This document shows, piece by piece, positions 1 through 8,815 of a stretch of DNA of 64,000 nucleotides. How positions within the stretch are numbered: position 1 is the stretch's first letter; each line of letters starts with the position of its first letter. The DNA is taken from positions 124,001 through 188,000 of the forward strand of contig NZ_BMHT01000007.1 in NCBI RefSeq assembly GCF_014641455.1, written 5' to 3'. The position numbers and the translations under genes were made by a program. Origin of the DNA: Hymenobacter cavernae. GTDB lineage: Bacteria; Bacteroidota; Bacteroidia; Cytophagales; Hymenobacteraceae. The notes beneath the pieces are model-generated. The model made no database searches and was not told the origin of the DNA. It saw only the letters and a list, made by a program, of their open reading frames with translations.

Positions 1-1
1 G

Positions 2-2752
2 GACCGTCAGAACCTGACGAGCGCCGTGAGCAGCCTTGATGTTAATGAAGCAATCAAAACACCTGTTCCTAACATAGCTCAGAGCATTCAGGGGCGAGTG
101 GCGGGCGTGCAGGTGGAAAGCGCCGGCAACCCCGGATCGGTGCCTAATATTATCATTAGGGGCGTAGGCACGGTGGGCTCCGGTAGTAATCCGTTGTATG
201 TGATTGATGGATTGTGGACAGATAACATTCGGGATCTGAACCCGAATGATGTGGAGTCGACTACCGTACTCAAAGACGCCTCTTCTACAGCTGTGTATGG
301 TGCGCGTGGAGCGAATGGGGTAATCCTGATCACCACCAAACGCGGTCAAAGCGGCGAGCCCAAAATTAGCTTCAACGGCTACACCGGAGTTGAGAACATC
401 TACCGGAAATATAACCTAGCTAACCACAGCCAGTGGGCTGATTGGGCCAACCAAGCCGCCATCAACGCTGGTATTCCTTCTCCTTCGCCTGGCGCGGTAA
501 AGGGCACCCCAGCCTACAGTGACGCTGTGAATACGGACTGGCAGAAAGAATTCTTCCAAACGGGTAAAATACAGGACTATAACCTATCTTTCTCAGGGGG
601 CAGCAGCGCCGGCAAGAATTCTACAAACTTCCTTATTTCGGGCGGTTACTTCAACCAGGATGGCATTGTGAAAGGGCCAAAGTTTGAGCGCTACAGTGTG
701 CGTCTGAACTCGGGGCTGACCAGGGGGCGGTTGAAGCTAGGTCAAAGCGCCTTGCTGACGCACATCAACACAACCCTGCTCAATGAGGTGCCCTTCGTGG
801 ATGTGTTGACAGAACTACCGGGCATTCCGGTCTACAATCCCGCTAATTTCGGCGGGTATGGCTACGGTAGCGCTAACCTGTTTAACTACTCGGTAAACCC
901 AATTGCGGCGCAGGAAATTCTGAACCGCACGCAGAAGAACAACCGCTTGCAGGGGAGTGCCAACGCTGAGTTTTCGTTCTTTGATTTCCTCTCCTATCGT
1001 CTGAACCTAGGTTTGGAAATACACGACTACAACGACCGGAATGCTCGCCGGGAAGGGTACATCCGTTTGGGGGAGTCGAACAACAATACCACGTACCTTT
1101 TCGAGAATCGGGGCACCCAACGTTTTCTGTTGGTTGAGAATACCCTGAATTTCAACAAGCGCTTCGGCGACCACAACGTTACGGCTCTGTTGGGCTACTC
1201 GGAGCAAACCTATCATCAGGATAATGCTACGGCCAACGCAACCGGCTTCCCGTCGTCGCCGCAGTACTTCTTTGTGCTAGGTGCGGGTACCAACCTAAAT
1301 ACTCCTCCGAGTGTAGGTGGTGGCATTGATGAGTATGCAAAACGCTCGTATTTCAGCCAGTTAAACTACGACTACAAGGGGCGTTATCTGGTAACGGGTA
1401 GCTTCCGGCGCGATGGCTCGTCGCGCTTCGACCCTGACCGGCGCTATGCAAACTTTGGCGCTGGTTCACTCGGCTGGCGTGTTAGCGAGGAAGACTTTTT
1501 CAAGAACAGTGTCTCCTTCATAAACAACCTAAAGCTGCGGGCTAGCTACGGCGTAAACGGCAACGACCAGTTGGGCGATGCCGGCAACTATGCATACCAG
1601 GCTACGGTGAACCAGACCATTTACTACCCGCTTGGTACTACCCAGACGCTGGTTAATGGTGCCATACAACCATCGCTGGAAAGCCGGGGTATCCGCTGGG
1701 AGTCGCGCTACACAACGAACTTTGGCTTGGATATGGCGCTGCTGGACAACCGGTTGACGCTGTCGACGGACTACTACATCTCGACTACCAAGAACGCCTT
1801 AGTGAACCCGCCTCTGCCGGGTTATGGCGGGGTGGCCGGTGCGGGCGCTTATCCATTTGCGAACCTAGGTGAAATTGAAAACCGGGGCTTCGAACTTGCC
1901 CTGGGTTATCACGAAACTCGCAAGGCATTCACCTATGGCGCTGACCTGACACTGACGACGCTGCGCAATAAAGTGCTGGCACTGTCAGAGCTTCAGCCCA
2001 ATGTTCCAGGATTTATAGGTACTACTCCCGTAACGCGTACTACAGTTGGTCAACCAATCAGTCGGCTGTACCTGCTTAAAATGATTGGTGTCTTCCAAAA
2101 TGAAGAAGAAATTCAAAACTATCGAGGTGCTAATGGGAATCTTATTCAGCCTTTAGCGAAGCCAGGCGATGTAAAGTTTGAAGATACAAATGGCGATGGC
2201 ACGATCAATTTTGATACTGATCGTCAATTTGTTGGTAACCCTTTTCCAAAGCTGCAATACGGGTTAAACCTGTCAGCTGCTTACAAGGGAATTGACTTGA
2301 GTATTTTCTTCCAAGGCGTAACCGGCAATGATATTCTGAACTCAACGCGCGCCTCGTTAGATATTTTGGATGGCGCTGGTAACTTCCGCAGTGATATTGA
2401 GCCTTGGACACCAGAAAATGGTTCTAATACAACCCCGCGCTTAGTGTACGGAGGTGGTGCTGGTCAAGTAAAGAACTACGAGCGTGCAAGTACTCGCTGG
2501 GTAGAAGATGGCAGCTATCTACGCCTGAGAAACATACAGATAGGCTACACCTTCCCGCAACTGCTGACCAGCAAGGTGCCGAGCCTAGGTTCCGTACGCG
2601 TGTACGTAACGGGGCGTAACGTATTCACGGCAACCAAATACACCGGTTTCGATCCTGAAACTCCAGGGCTTGGCATTTTTGGTCGGGGACTTGACGATGG
2701 CACTTACCCAAACGTGCGGACATTCACCGCAGGGCTGCAAGTCAACTTCTAA
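2..2752 (+). CDS. SusC/RagA-like TonB-dependent receptor, 5' end cut by window edge
   Basis: Outer-membrane TonB-dependent transporter that imports oligosaccharides together with its SusD lipoprotein. The reading frame is open to base 2, before the first ATG at 26, so the N-terminus (signal peptide, carboxypeptidase-like domain, start of plug) lies outside the window. The plug is clear: QGRVAGVQV, then IIIRGVGTVGSGSNPLYVIDG, then VLKDASSTAVYGARGANGVI, as in the SusC family. The rest is a long beta-barrel ending in the aromatic C-terminus GLQVNF. SusD follows after 49 bases, and araBDA and arabinosidases come next. The substrate is therefore probably an arabinan or arabino-oligosaccharide; this is inferred from neighbours only. 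The stretch around 2080-2420 looks more AT-rich than the rest of the gene. Confidence 0.95.
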   Translation, partial: DRQNLTSAVSSLDVNEAIKTPVPNIAQSIQGRVAGVQVESAGNPGSVPNIIIRGVGTVGSGSNPLYVIDGLWTDNIRDLNPNDVESTTVLKDASSTAVYGARGANGVILITTKRGQSGEPKISFNGYTGVENIYRKYNLANHSQWADWANQAAINAGIPSPSPGAVKGTPAYSDAVNTDWQKEFFQTGKIQDYNLSFSGGSSAGKNSTNFLISGGYFNQDGIVKGPKFERYSVRLNSGLTRGRLKLGQSALLTHINTTLLNEVPFVDVLTELPGIPVYNPANFGGYGYGSANLFNYSVNPIAAQEILNRTQKNNRLQGSANAEFSFFDFLSYRLNLGLEIHDYNDRNARREGYIRLGESNNNTTYLFENRGTQRFLLVENTLNFNKRFGDHNVTALLGYSEQTYHQDNATANATGFPSSPQYFFVLGAGTNLNTPPSVGGGIDEYAKRSYFSQLNYDYKGRYLVTGSFRRDGSSRFDPDRRYANFGAGSLGWRVSEEDFFKNSVSFINNLKLRASYGVNGNDQLGDAGNYAYQATVNQTIYYPLGTTQTLVNGAIQPSLESRGIRWESRYTTNFGLDMALLDNRLTLSTDYYISTTKNALVNPPLPGYGGVAGAGAYPFANLGEIENRGFELALGYHETRKAFTYGADLTLTTLRNKVLALSELQPNVPGFIGTTPVTRTTVGQPISRLYLLKMIGVFQNEEEIQNYRGANGNLIQPLAKPGDVKFEDTNGDGTINFDTDRQFVGNPFPKLQYGLNLSAAYKGIDLSIFFQGVTGNDILNSTRASLDILDGAGNFRSDIEPWTPENGSNTTPRLVYGGGAGQVKNYERASTRWVEDGSYLRLRNIQIGYTFPQLLTSKVPSLGSVRVYVTGRNVFTATKYTGFDPETPGLGIFGRGLDDGTYPNVRTFTAGLQVNF

Positions 2753-2801
2753 TACGCTGGGCAACAGCTTAGCAATGCGCCACCTTTCGAACTAATTCCC
2801 C

Positions 2802-4316
2802 ATGAAAATACAGAAAATTACTACCCTAGCCGTATTAGGTACCTTGCTCGCTACTACTGGCTGCGACAAGGATCTGCTAGATAAAGTGAGCCCGAATAGA
2901 CCTAGCACCGAGCAGTTCTGGAAAACCCAGGACGATGCCGTACGGGCGATGGTTGCCGCATATTCCCGCCAGCAAATTTTCACTAACTACAGCCTATATT
3001 GGCACTTTGCCACTACGGGCCGCACCGACGAGTCGTTTACGAATACTCCGGATACCGGCCTAAACCAATACTTAGTTTTCCGGCAGGTTAATACCTCTGA
3101 CCAACGGTCGCAGTACATGTGGAACGACATGTACAGCATCGTTTTTCGCTGCAACCAAGTCCTGACGAATGTGCCGAATATTCAGATGGATGAGGATCTG
3201 AAGAAGCGGACGTTGGCCGAAGCGTTGTTCCTGCGTTCACTGGTGTACTACGACCTAGGTTTGCTATTTGGCAATATCCCGCTGGTGCTGACGGTGTTTG
3301 ACGCCAACACCCGCGTGATGCAGGTGACGCAGGAAGAGGTGTATGCCCAGGTTATCAAGGACCTGACCGCGGCAAAACCAGACCTGCCCCTGACGTATGA
3401 TGATGCCAACAAGGGTCGGGCGACCCGTGGAGCGGCGGCGGCGCTAATGGGAAAAGTGTACATGCAGATGCGGCAGCCCCAATGGGCGCAGGCCTCCGCT
3501 CAGTTTGCGGAGGTAATCAACTCAAACGTATACTCGCTAGTACCTAACTACTCGGATAACTTCACGGAAGCCAACGAGAATAACTCGGAGTCGGTCTATG
3601 AAGTCCAGTTCTCGGGTGTGAATCAAAACAACACCCAAGACCAGCCGGGTTCTACTGAGGGAAATGAACGGGCGCAGTTCTTTGGCCCGCCCGGTATCGG
3701 CTACACCGACGTTGAAGTGCGCCCTTGGTTGTTCAGTGAATTCTACGATAAAACGACAACTGGCGGAGTAGACCCGCGCCGCGACGTTACCATGTTCAGC
3801 GCAGTTGGTACCCCAATCGTGTATGGTAAACCTTTTGGTGCGGGTGGCCTGAACATCAACCCCAATCGCCTCTTGTGGCGTAAATACCAGAATGATCGTA
3901 CCCGGACCTTCGAAAACTTATTCTCGGGTATCAACATTCGCCTAATTCGCTATGCCGACGTGCTGCTGATGCAGGCAGAAGCACTCAACGAGCAAAATCA
4001 GGTTCCTGCTGCGGTTGCCCTCATCAACCAGGTGCGAAATCGGGCTAATCTGGTGCCGCTCGTGGCTGCTAGCTTTAACCAAGCCACCCTCAGAACGCAG
4101 CTTCGTCATGAGCGGATCACGGAACTTGCGGGTGAAGGCATACGCTGGAGTGATTTGGTGCGATACAAGCTATTCGAGACGCCGGAAGGCTTGAATGAAT
4201 TGAAAGCCCGCGATGCGGATTTCAACAACTTTATTTACCCCAAGAATGCGTTGCTGCCCATTCCGCAGACGGATATTGATGTAGACCGTACTCTTAAACA
4301 GAACCCTGGTTTTTAA
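2802..4316 (+). CDS. SusD/RagB-like substrate-binding lipoprotein
   Basis: Surface lipoprotein partner of the preceding SusC. The N-terminus MKIQKITTLAVLGTLLATTGC is a lipoprotein signal with the lipobox cysteine at residue 21. The 504-residue length is normal for the family. The SusD architecture is visible: a TPR-like alpha-helical half (ALFLRSLVYYDLGLLFGNIP and VYAQVIKDLTAAKPDLP) and a C-terminal half with RYADVLLMQAEALNE, LINQVRNRAN and LRHERITELAGEGIRWSDLVR, then the family ending LPIPQTDIDVDRTLKQNPGF. It binds glycan at the cell surface and caps the SusC barrel. It is probably co-transcribed with the upstream gene, and a strong terminator hairpin follows directly. Arabinan specificity is inferred from the adjacent ara genes. 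Confidence 0.95.
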   Translation: MKIQKITTLAVLGTLLATTGCDKDLLDKVSPNRPSTEQFWKTQDDAVRAMVAAYSRQQIFTNYSLYWHFATTGRTDESFTNTPDTGLNQYLVFRQVNTSDQRSQYMWNDMYSIVFRCNQVLTNVPNIQMDEDLKKRTLAEALFLRSLVYYDLGLLFGNIPLVLTVFDANTRVMQVTQEEVYAQVIKDLTAAKPDLPLTYDDANKGRATRGAAAALMGKVYMQMRQPQWAQASAQFAEVINSNVYSLVPNYSDNFTEANENNSESVYEVQFSGVNQNNTQDQPGSTEGNERAQFFGPPGIGYTDVEVRPWLFSEFYDKTTTGGVDPRRDVTMFSAVGTPIVYGKPFGAGGLNINPNRLLWRKYQNDRTRTFENLFSGINIRLIRYADVLLMQAEALNEQNQVPAAVALINQVRNRANLVPLVAASFNQATLRTQLRHERITELAGEGIRWSDLVRYKLFETPEGLNELKARDADFNNFIYPKNALLPIPQTDIDVDRTLKQNPGF

Positions 4317-4318
4317 AT

Positions 4319-4377
4319 AAAAAAGCTGTCTATTAGCTGTTCTTGCTTCGCTCGAAACAGGTGGTAGACAGCTTTTT
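4319..4377 (+). terminator. Terminator after susC-susD
   Basis: Long inverted repeat whose arms AAAAGCTGTCTA and TAGACAGCTTTTT pair, with a run of T on the + strand. It begins right after the SusD stop codon, so susCD and araBDA are probably separate transcripts. Confidence 0.8.
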
Positions 4378-4461
4378 ATCTTGAATAGCGTGTGGCAGCG
4401 AAATACAGAGCGGGAAAGAGCTATTCGTACAAAGTATCCTAGGTTACATAAGGAGTAGTTT

Positions 4462-4477
4462 ACACAAACGATTGTGT
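4462..4477. promoter_or_regulatory. Predicted LacI-family operator upstream of araB
   Basis: ACACAAACGATTGTGT, a 16-bp near-perfect palindrome with a central CG, as LacI-family operators have. It lies 122 bases before the araB start. Near-identical sites sit before two GH43 genes at 13977-13992 and 16937-16952, and a LacI-family gene lies between those two. The rest of the 283-base gap holds only the SusD terminator. Confidence 0.75.
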
Positions 4478-4599
4478 GCGCTGTAGATAATGCCTACTTT
4501 ACGGCCGCTTCTGGCCAGCAGCTAACCTAGATCTTAGGCGAGCAAGCTACCCCTGAGCTTACTATAAAACAGGCTAAAAAGAGCGTTTACGTTTTAACC

Positions 4600-6318
4600 A
4601 TGCAAAACACAGATTCAACGGCGGCCTACGTGATTGGCGTCGACTACGGCACCGATTCCGTGCGCTCCCTACTGGTGAATGCCCGTACGGGGGAGGAAGT
4701 AGCCCAGGCCGTGCATTATTACACGCGCTGGAAAACCCTGCAGTACTGCAACCCCATCCACAACCAGTTCCGCCAGCACCCGCTTGACTACATCGAAGGG
4801 CTGGAAATAACGGTGCGGAAAGTGGCCCAGTCGGTGCCCGCCGAGCAGATCGTGGGTCTGGCCGTGGATACGACCGGCTCGACACCGGGTCCGGTGAATG
4901 AGCACGGCGTAGCCCTGGCCCTCACGCCCGGCTTCGAGGACAACCCGAACGCCATGTTCGTGCTCTGGAAAGACCACACGGCGCTGGAGGAAGCCGCCGA
5001 GGTCAACCTGAAAGCGCGCACCTGGGGCGGCGAAGATTTCACAAAGTTTGAAGGTGGTATCTACTCGTCGGAGTGGTTTTGGGCCAAGATCATGCACATC
5101 GTGCGTGAGGATGAAACTGTAGCGAAAGCTGCGCACTCCTGGATGGAGCACTGCGACTGGATGACGCTGCTGCTCACCGGCAGCGACCTAGCCCACTTTA
5201 AGCGCAGCCGTTGCGCGGCCGGCCATAAGGCCATGTGGCACGAGAGCTGGGGCGGCCTGCCCATCGAAGAGTTCATTGTGCACCTGGAGCCCAAGCTAGC
5301 CGAGCTGCGCGGTCGTTTGTTCCAGGAAACCTACACCGCCGACGAGGCCGCCGGCAACCTCTCCGAAGAGTGGGGCCAGCGCCTAGGTCTGACCACTAAC
5401 ACGGTGGTAGCAGTCGGCAGCTTCGACGCACACGCGGGCGCCGTGGCCGGCGAAATTGAGGCGTACTCGATGGTGAAGGTGATGGGTACTTCGACCTGCG
5501 ACATCGTGGTAGCTCCTTCGGAAGAAGTAGGAGGGAAGCTCGTGCAAGGCATCTGCGGGCAGGTAGACGGTTCCGTAATTCCCGGTATGTTAGGTCTGGA
5601 AGCGGGGCAGTCAGCGTTTGGCGACTTGCTGGCTTGGTTCCGGCAGATGCTGGAGTGGCCGTTGAACAACGTATTGTCATCCTCTTCGGTAATCACGCCG
5701 GAGCAGCAAGCCGCCTTGCGCGAGGAAATGAGCAACAAGCTGATCGTGGAGCTGACCAAAGCCGCCGCGCAGGTGAACCCCGCCGAATCGGCCGTGCTGG
5801 CCCTCGACTGGGTGAACGGCCGCCGCACGCCGGATGCCAACCAGGGCCTGAAAGGCGCCATCATGAACCTGACCATGGGCACCAGCGCCCCGCAGATTTT
5901 CCGGGCTCTGGTAGAGGCTATCTGCTACGGTTCCAAGCAAATTGTGGAGCGCTTCGAGCAGGAAGGTATTCCGATCAAGCAGGTTATCGGCATTGGCGGC
6001 GTGGCCAAAAAGTCGGCTTTCGTGATGCAGACCCTAGCCGACGTGCTTAATCGCCCGATCAAAATTGCGGTGTCGGAGCAGGCGCCGGCCCTCGGTGCGG
6101 CCATGTACGCGGCCGTTGCCGCCGGTGTGCACCCCGACGTACTGACCGCCCAAAAAGCAATGGGCAGCGGCTTCGCCGAAACCTACGAGCCGAACCCAGC
6201 GAGCGTAGCCGATTATCAGGCGCGCTACGAGCAATATCAAGCCTTTGGCCGCTTCGTGGAAGACGTGACCCTGCGCGAAGGCGAAGTAGCTGAAACAACA
6301 CTAGTTGACGAAGTATAA
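4600..6318 (+). CDS. araB: Ribulokinase
   Basis: FGGY-family sugar kinase that phosphorylates L-ribulose to L-ribulose-5-phosphate with ATP in the cytoplasm, the second step of L-arabinose catabolism. At 572 residues it has the usual AraB length. The N-terminal FGGY half starts IGVDYGTDSVRSLLVNARTG, and substrate-domain motifs such as AVDTTGSTPGPV and LWKDHTA are typical of ribulokinase rather than xylulokinase. The C-terminal ATPase half carries VMGTSTCDIV and, near residue 464, IGIGGVAKKSAFVMQ. The stop overlaps the araD start in TAATG, which indicates translational coupling. The predicted LacI-type operator lies 122 bases upstream, so induction by arabinose or an arabino-oligosaccharide is likely. 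Confidence 0.96.
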   Translation: MQNTDSTAAYVIGVDYGTDSVRSLLVNARTGEEVAQAVHYYTRWKTLQYCNPIHNQFRQHPLDYIEGLEITVRKVAQSVPAEQIVGLAVDTTGSTPGPVNEHGVALALTPGFEDNPNAMFVLWKDHTALEEAAEVNLKARTWGGEDFTKFEGGIYSSEWFWAKIMHIVREDETVAKAAHSWMEHCDWMTLLLTGSDLAHFKRSRCAAGHKAMWHESWGGLPIEEFIVHLEPKLAELRGRLFQETYTADEAAGNLSEEWGQRLGLTTNTVVAVGSFDAHAGAVAGEIEAYSMVKVMGTSTCDIVVAPSEEVGGKLVQGICGQVDGSVIPGMLGLEAGQSAFGDLLAWFRQMLEWPLNNVLSSSSVITPEQQAALREEMSNKLIVELTKAAAQVNPAESAVLALDWVNGRRTPDANQGLKGAIMNLTMGTSAPQIFRALVEAICYGSKQIVERFEQEGIPIKQVIGIGGVAKKSAFVMQTLADVLNRPIKIAVSEQAPALGAAMYAAVAAGVHPDVLTAQKAMGSGFAETYEPNPASVADYQARYEQYQAFGRFVEDVTLREGEVAETTLVDEV

Positions 6319-7019
6319 TGAGTCAGTACCAAGATCTAAAGCAGGCCTGCTACGAGGCCAATATGCAGTTGCCGAAGCTAGGCCTCGTGCTGTTCACCTT
6401 CGGCAATGCCAGCGTCGTTGACCGCCAGCAGGGCGTGTTTGCTATTAAGCCCAGCGGCGTGCCCTACGACATTCTGCGCCCCGAGGACATTGTCATCGTT
6501 GACTTCGCCAACAAAATCGTGGAGGGCACCAAGCGGCCTTCCTCCGATACCAAGACGCACGCGGTGCTGTTCAGCCACTGGGAGCACATCGGCGGCATCG
6601 TGCACACGCACTCGACCTACGCCACGGCATGGGCGCAGGCGCAGCTCGATATTCCGATCTTAGGTACTACGCACGCCGACCACCTCACCGCCGACATTCC
6701 GTGCGCGCCGCCCATGGACGACAACATGATTGCCGGTGACTACGAGCACCAAACGGGTTGGCAGATCATGAACGAGTTTCAGCGCCGCGGCATCTCGCCG
6801 GAAGAAGTGGAGATGGTGCTGCTCAGCAACCACGCCCCCTTCACTTGGGGCAAAACCGTGGAGAAAGCCGTGTACAATAGCGCCGTGCTGGAAGAAGTAG
6901 CCCGCATGGCTTACCTCAGCTGCACGCTCCGCCCCGACGTGCCGCGCCTGAAAGACGCCTTGATTCGCAAGCACTACGAGCGCAAGCACGGCGCGAATTC
7001 TTATTACGGCCAAAGCTAG
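6318..7019 (+). CDS. araD: L-ribulose-5-phosphate 4-epimerase
   Basis: Class II aldolase-fold, metal-dependent epimerase converting L-ribulose-5-phosphate to D-xylulose-5-phosphate, the last dedicated step of the pathway. The protein has 233 residues, as in Escherichia coli AraD (231). Visible motifs: FTFGNAS near residue 28 (phosphate loop), KPSGVPYD near 44, the zinc-binding pair in HTHSTYATAW near residues 96-98, and SNHAPFTWG near 170 with the third metal histidine. Translation starts within the araB stop (TAATG), so araB and araD are coupled. A hairpin repeat separates it from araA. Confidence 0.96.
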   Translation: MSQYQDLKQACYEANMQLPKLGLVLFTFGNASVVDRQQGVFAIKPSGVPYDILRPEDIVIVDFANKIVEGTKRPSSDTKTHAVLFSHWEHIGGIVHTHSTYATAWAQAQLDIPILGTTHADHLTADIPCAPPMDDNMIAGDYEHQTGWQIMNEFQRRGISPEEVEMVLLSNHAPFTWGKTVEKAVYNSAVLEEVARMAYLSCTLRPDVPRLKDALIRKHYERKHGANSYYGQS

Positions 7020-7020
7020 G

Positions 7021-7052
7021 ATGTAGCGCGAAGCGGGAGCTTCGCGCTACAT
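7021..7052. repeat. REP-like hairpin between araD and araA
   Basis: Inverted repeat with arms ATGTAGCGCGAAGC and GCTTCGCGCTACAT. It belongs to the same GTAGCGCGAAGC family as the three hairpins at 29858-30000. It could set relative araA expression by mRNA processing, but that is inference. Confidence 0.7.
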
Positions 7053-7092
7053 CCCTCAAACAAGCAAACACATTAGTATTACCCATTCACCC

Positions 7093-8586
7093 ATGATTGA
7101 CATTTCGCAGTACGAAGCCTGGTTCATCACTGGCACCCAGCACCTTTACGGCCCCGAAACGCTGAAAGAAGTAGCCCAGCACTCGCAGCAGATTGCGGAA
7201 GCGCTGAACAGCAAGCTGCCGATCAAGATTGTGTATAAGCCCATTCTGACCGGCCCGGAGGAAATTTATAAGCTGATTCAGGAGGCTAACACCACCACCA
7301 ACTGCGTGGGCCTGATTGCCTGGATGCACACCTTCTCGCCGGCCAAAATGTGGATCAACGGCTTGAAAGTGTTGCAAAAGCCAATGGCGCACCTGCACAC
7401 GCAGTTCAACCGCGACATTCCGTGGGGCACCATCGACATGGACTTCATGAACACGAACCAATCGGCGCACGGCGACCGGGAGTTCGGCTTCATCAACTCG
7501 CGTATGCGCCTGAACCGCAAGGTGGTAGTAGGACACTGGGAAGATGCTGCGGTGCAGGATCAGCTGAGCGTATGGTCGCGGGCGGCGTGCGCCTGGGCCG
7601 ACTGGCAGGGAGCTAGGTTCGTCCGCTTCGGCGACAACATGCGCTATGTGGCCGTAACCGAAGGCGACAAAGTGGAAGCCGAAATCAAGTTTGGCTACTC
7701 TGTGAATGGCTATGGCATCGGCGATTTGGTGGAAGTGGTAAACGCCGTGAGCGACGGCGAAATCGAGGAGTTGATGGCCGAGTACGAGGCCACCTACGAG
7801 CTAGCCGACGAGCTGAAGGACGGCGGCACGTTCCGCTCATCCCTGCGCGATGCGGCTCGTATTGAGCTAGGTATGCGTCGTTTCCTGCAAGATAAAGGTG
7901 CTAAAGGCTTCACCGACACCTTCGAAGACTTGCATGGCATGACCCAGCTGCCCGGCATTGCCACGCAGCGCCTCATGGCGGAAGGCTACGGCTTCGGCGG
8001 CGAAGGCGACTGGAAAACGGCGGCGCTGGTGCGCGCGATGAAAGTGATGGGCGCGGGCCTGCCCGGCGGCAACTCCTTCATGGAAGATTACACCTACCAC
8101 TTCGCGCCCGGCAACAACCAGGTGCTAGGTTCGCACATGCTCGAAATCTGCCCCACGATTGCCGAAGGCAAAGTGCGCGCAGAGATTCACCCCCTCGGTA
8201 TCGGCGGCAAGGCTGACCCGGTTCGCCTGGTGTTCAACTGCCCCGCTGGCCCCGCCCTGAACGCTACGCTCATCGACATGGGCAACCGTTTCCGTATGAT
8301 TGTGAACGAAGTAGAAGCCGTGGCACCCGAGCAAGATCTGCCCAAGCTGCCCGTGGCCCGCGTGCTGTGGAAAGTGAAGCCCGACCTGGCTACCGGCGCG
8401 GCTGCCTGGATCTTGGCGGGCGGTGCTCACCACACCGGCTACAGCCAGAACCTGACCACCGAGTACCTCGAAGACTTCGCCGAAATGGCCGGTATCGAGT
8501 TCGTTGTGATTGATGCTGATACGAAGCTGCGCACGTTCAAAAATGAGTTGCGCGCGAACGAAGCGGCTTTTGGTGGCCGCTACTAA
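7093..8586 (+). CDS. araA: L-arabinose isomerase
   Basis: Isomerises L-arabinose to L-ribulose, the first cytoplasmic step. The 497 residues match the family (about 500). The N-terminus carries the signature EAWFITGTQHLYGPETL, followed by CVGLIAWMHTFSPAKMWI and the substrate-binding HLHTQFNRDIPW. The metal-binding glutamates are in the central and C-terminal regions (FTDTFEDLHGMTQLPGIA and SFMEDYTYHF), with histidines in LGSHMLEICP and GGAHHTGYSQ. It follows araD after 73 bases that contain a REP-like hairpin, giving the order araB-araD-araA. A second, larger hairpin follows it before the GH51 gene. Confidence 0.97.
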   Translation: MIDISQYEAWFITGTQHLYGPETLKEVAQHSQQIAEALNSKLPIKIVYKPILTGPEEIYKLIQEANTTTNCVGLIAWMHTFSPAKMWINGLKVLQKPMAHLHTQFNRDIPWGTIDMDFMNTNQSAHGDREFGFINSRMRLNRKVVVGHWEDAAVQDQLSVWSRAACAWADWQGARFVRFGDNMRYVAVTEGDKVEAEIKFGYSVNGYGIGDLVEVVNAVSDGEIEELMAEYEATYELADELKDGGTFRSSLRDAARIELGMRRFLQDKGAKGFTDTFEDLHGMTQLPGIATQRLMAEGYGFGGEGDWKTAALVRAMKVMGAGLPGGNSFMEDYTYHFAPGNNQVLGSHMLEICPTIAEGKVRAEIHPLGIGGKADPVRLVFNCPAGPALNATLIDMGNRFRMIVNEVEAVAPEQDLPKLPVARVLWKVKPDLATGAAAWILAGGAHHTGYSQNLTTEYLEDFAEMAGIEFVVIDADTKLRTFKNELRANEAAFGGRY

Positions 8587-8611
8587 GCGGAAGCTAGCTA
8601 CCCTAGCTTAA

Positions 8612-8731
8612 AAGAACGTCATGCTGAGCTTGTCGAAGCATCTCGCGTGCAATGCTACCTCCAGTCGTCAGGGTTTACCACCACAACGACTGCACGCGAG
8701 ATGCTTCGCTGCTGCTCAGCATGACGTTCTT
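8612..8731. repeat. Long inverted repeat between araA and the GH51 gene
   Basis: Arms of about 40 bases pair: AAGAACGTCATGCTGAGC on the left and GCTCAGCATGACGTTCTT on the right, with inner arms around GCATCTCGCGTGC and GCACGCGAGATGC. The right arm is followed by a T run, so it could also stop transcription after araA. It is in a different family from the GTAGCGCGAAGC hairpins. Confidence 0.75.
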
Positions 8732-8815
8732 TTTTGCTTCCGTTGATTTCTCTGGTCAGTGTTAAGTAATGCCCAGTCCCACAAGAATTCCCGCCCTTCA
8801 ACCTGCCCTTACTTT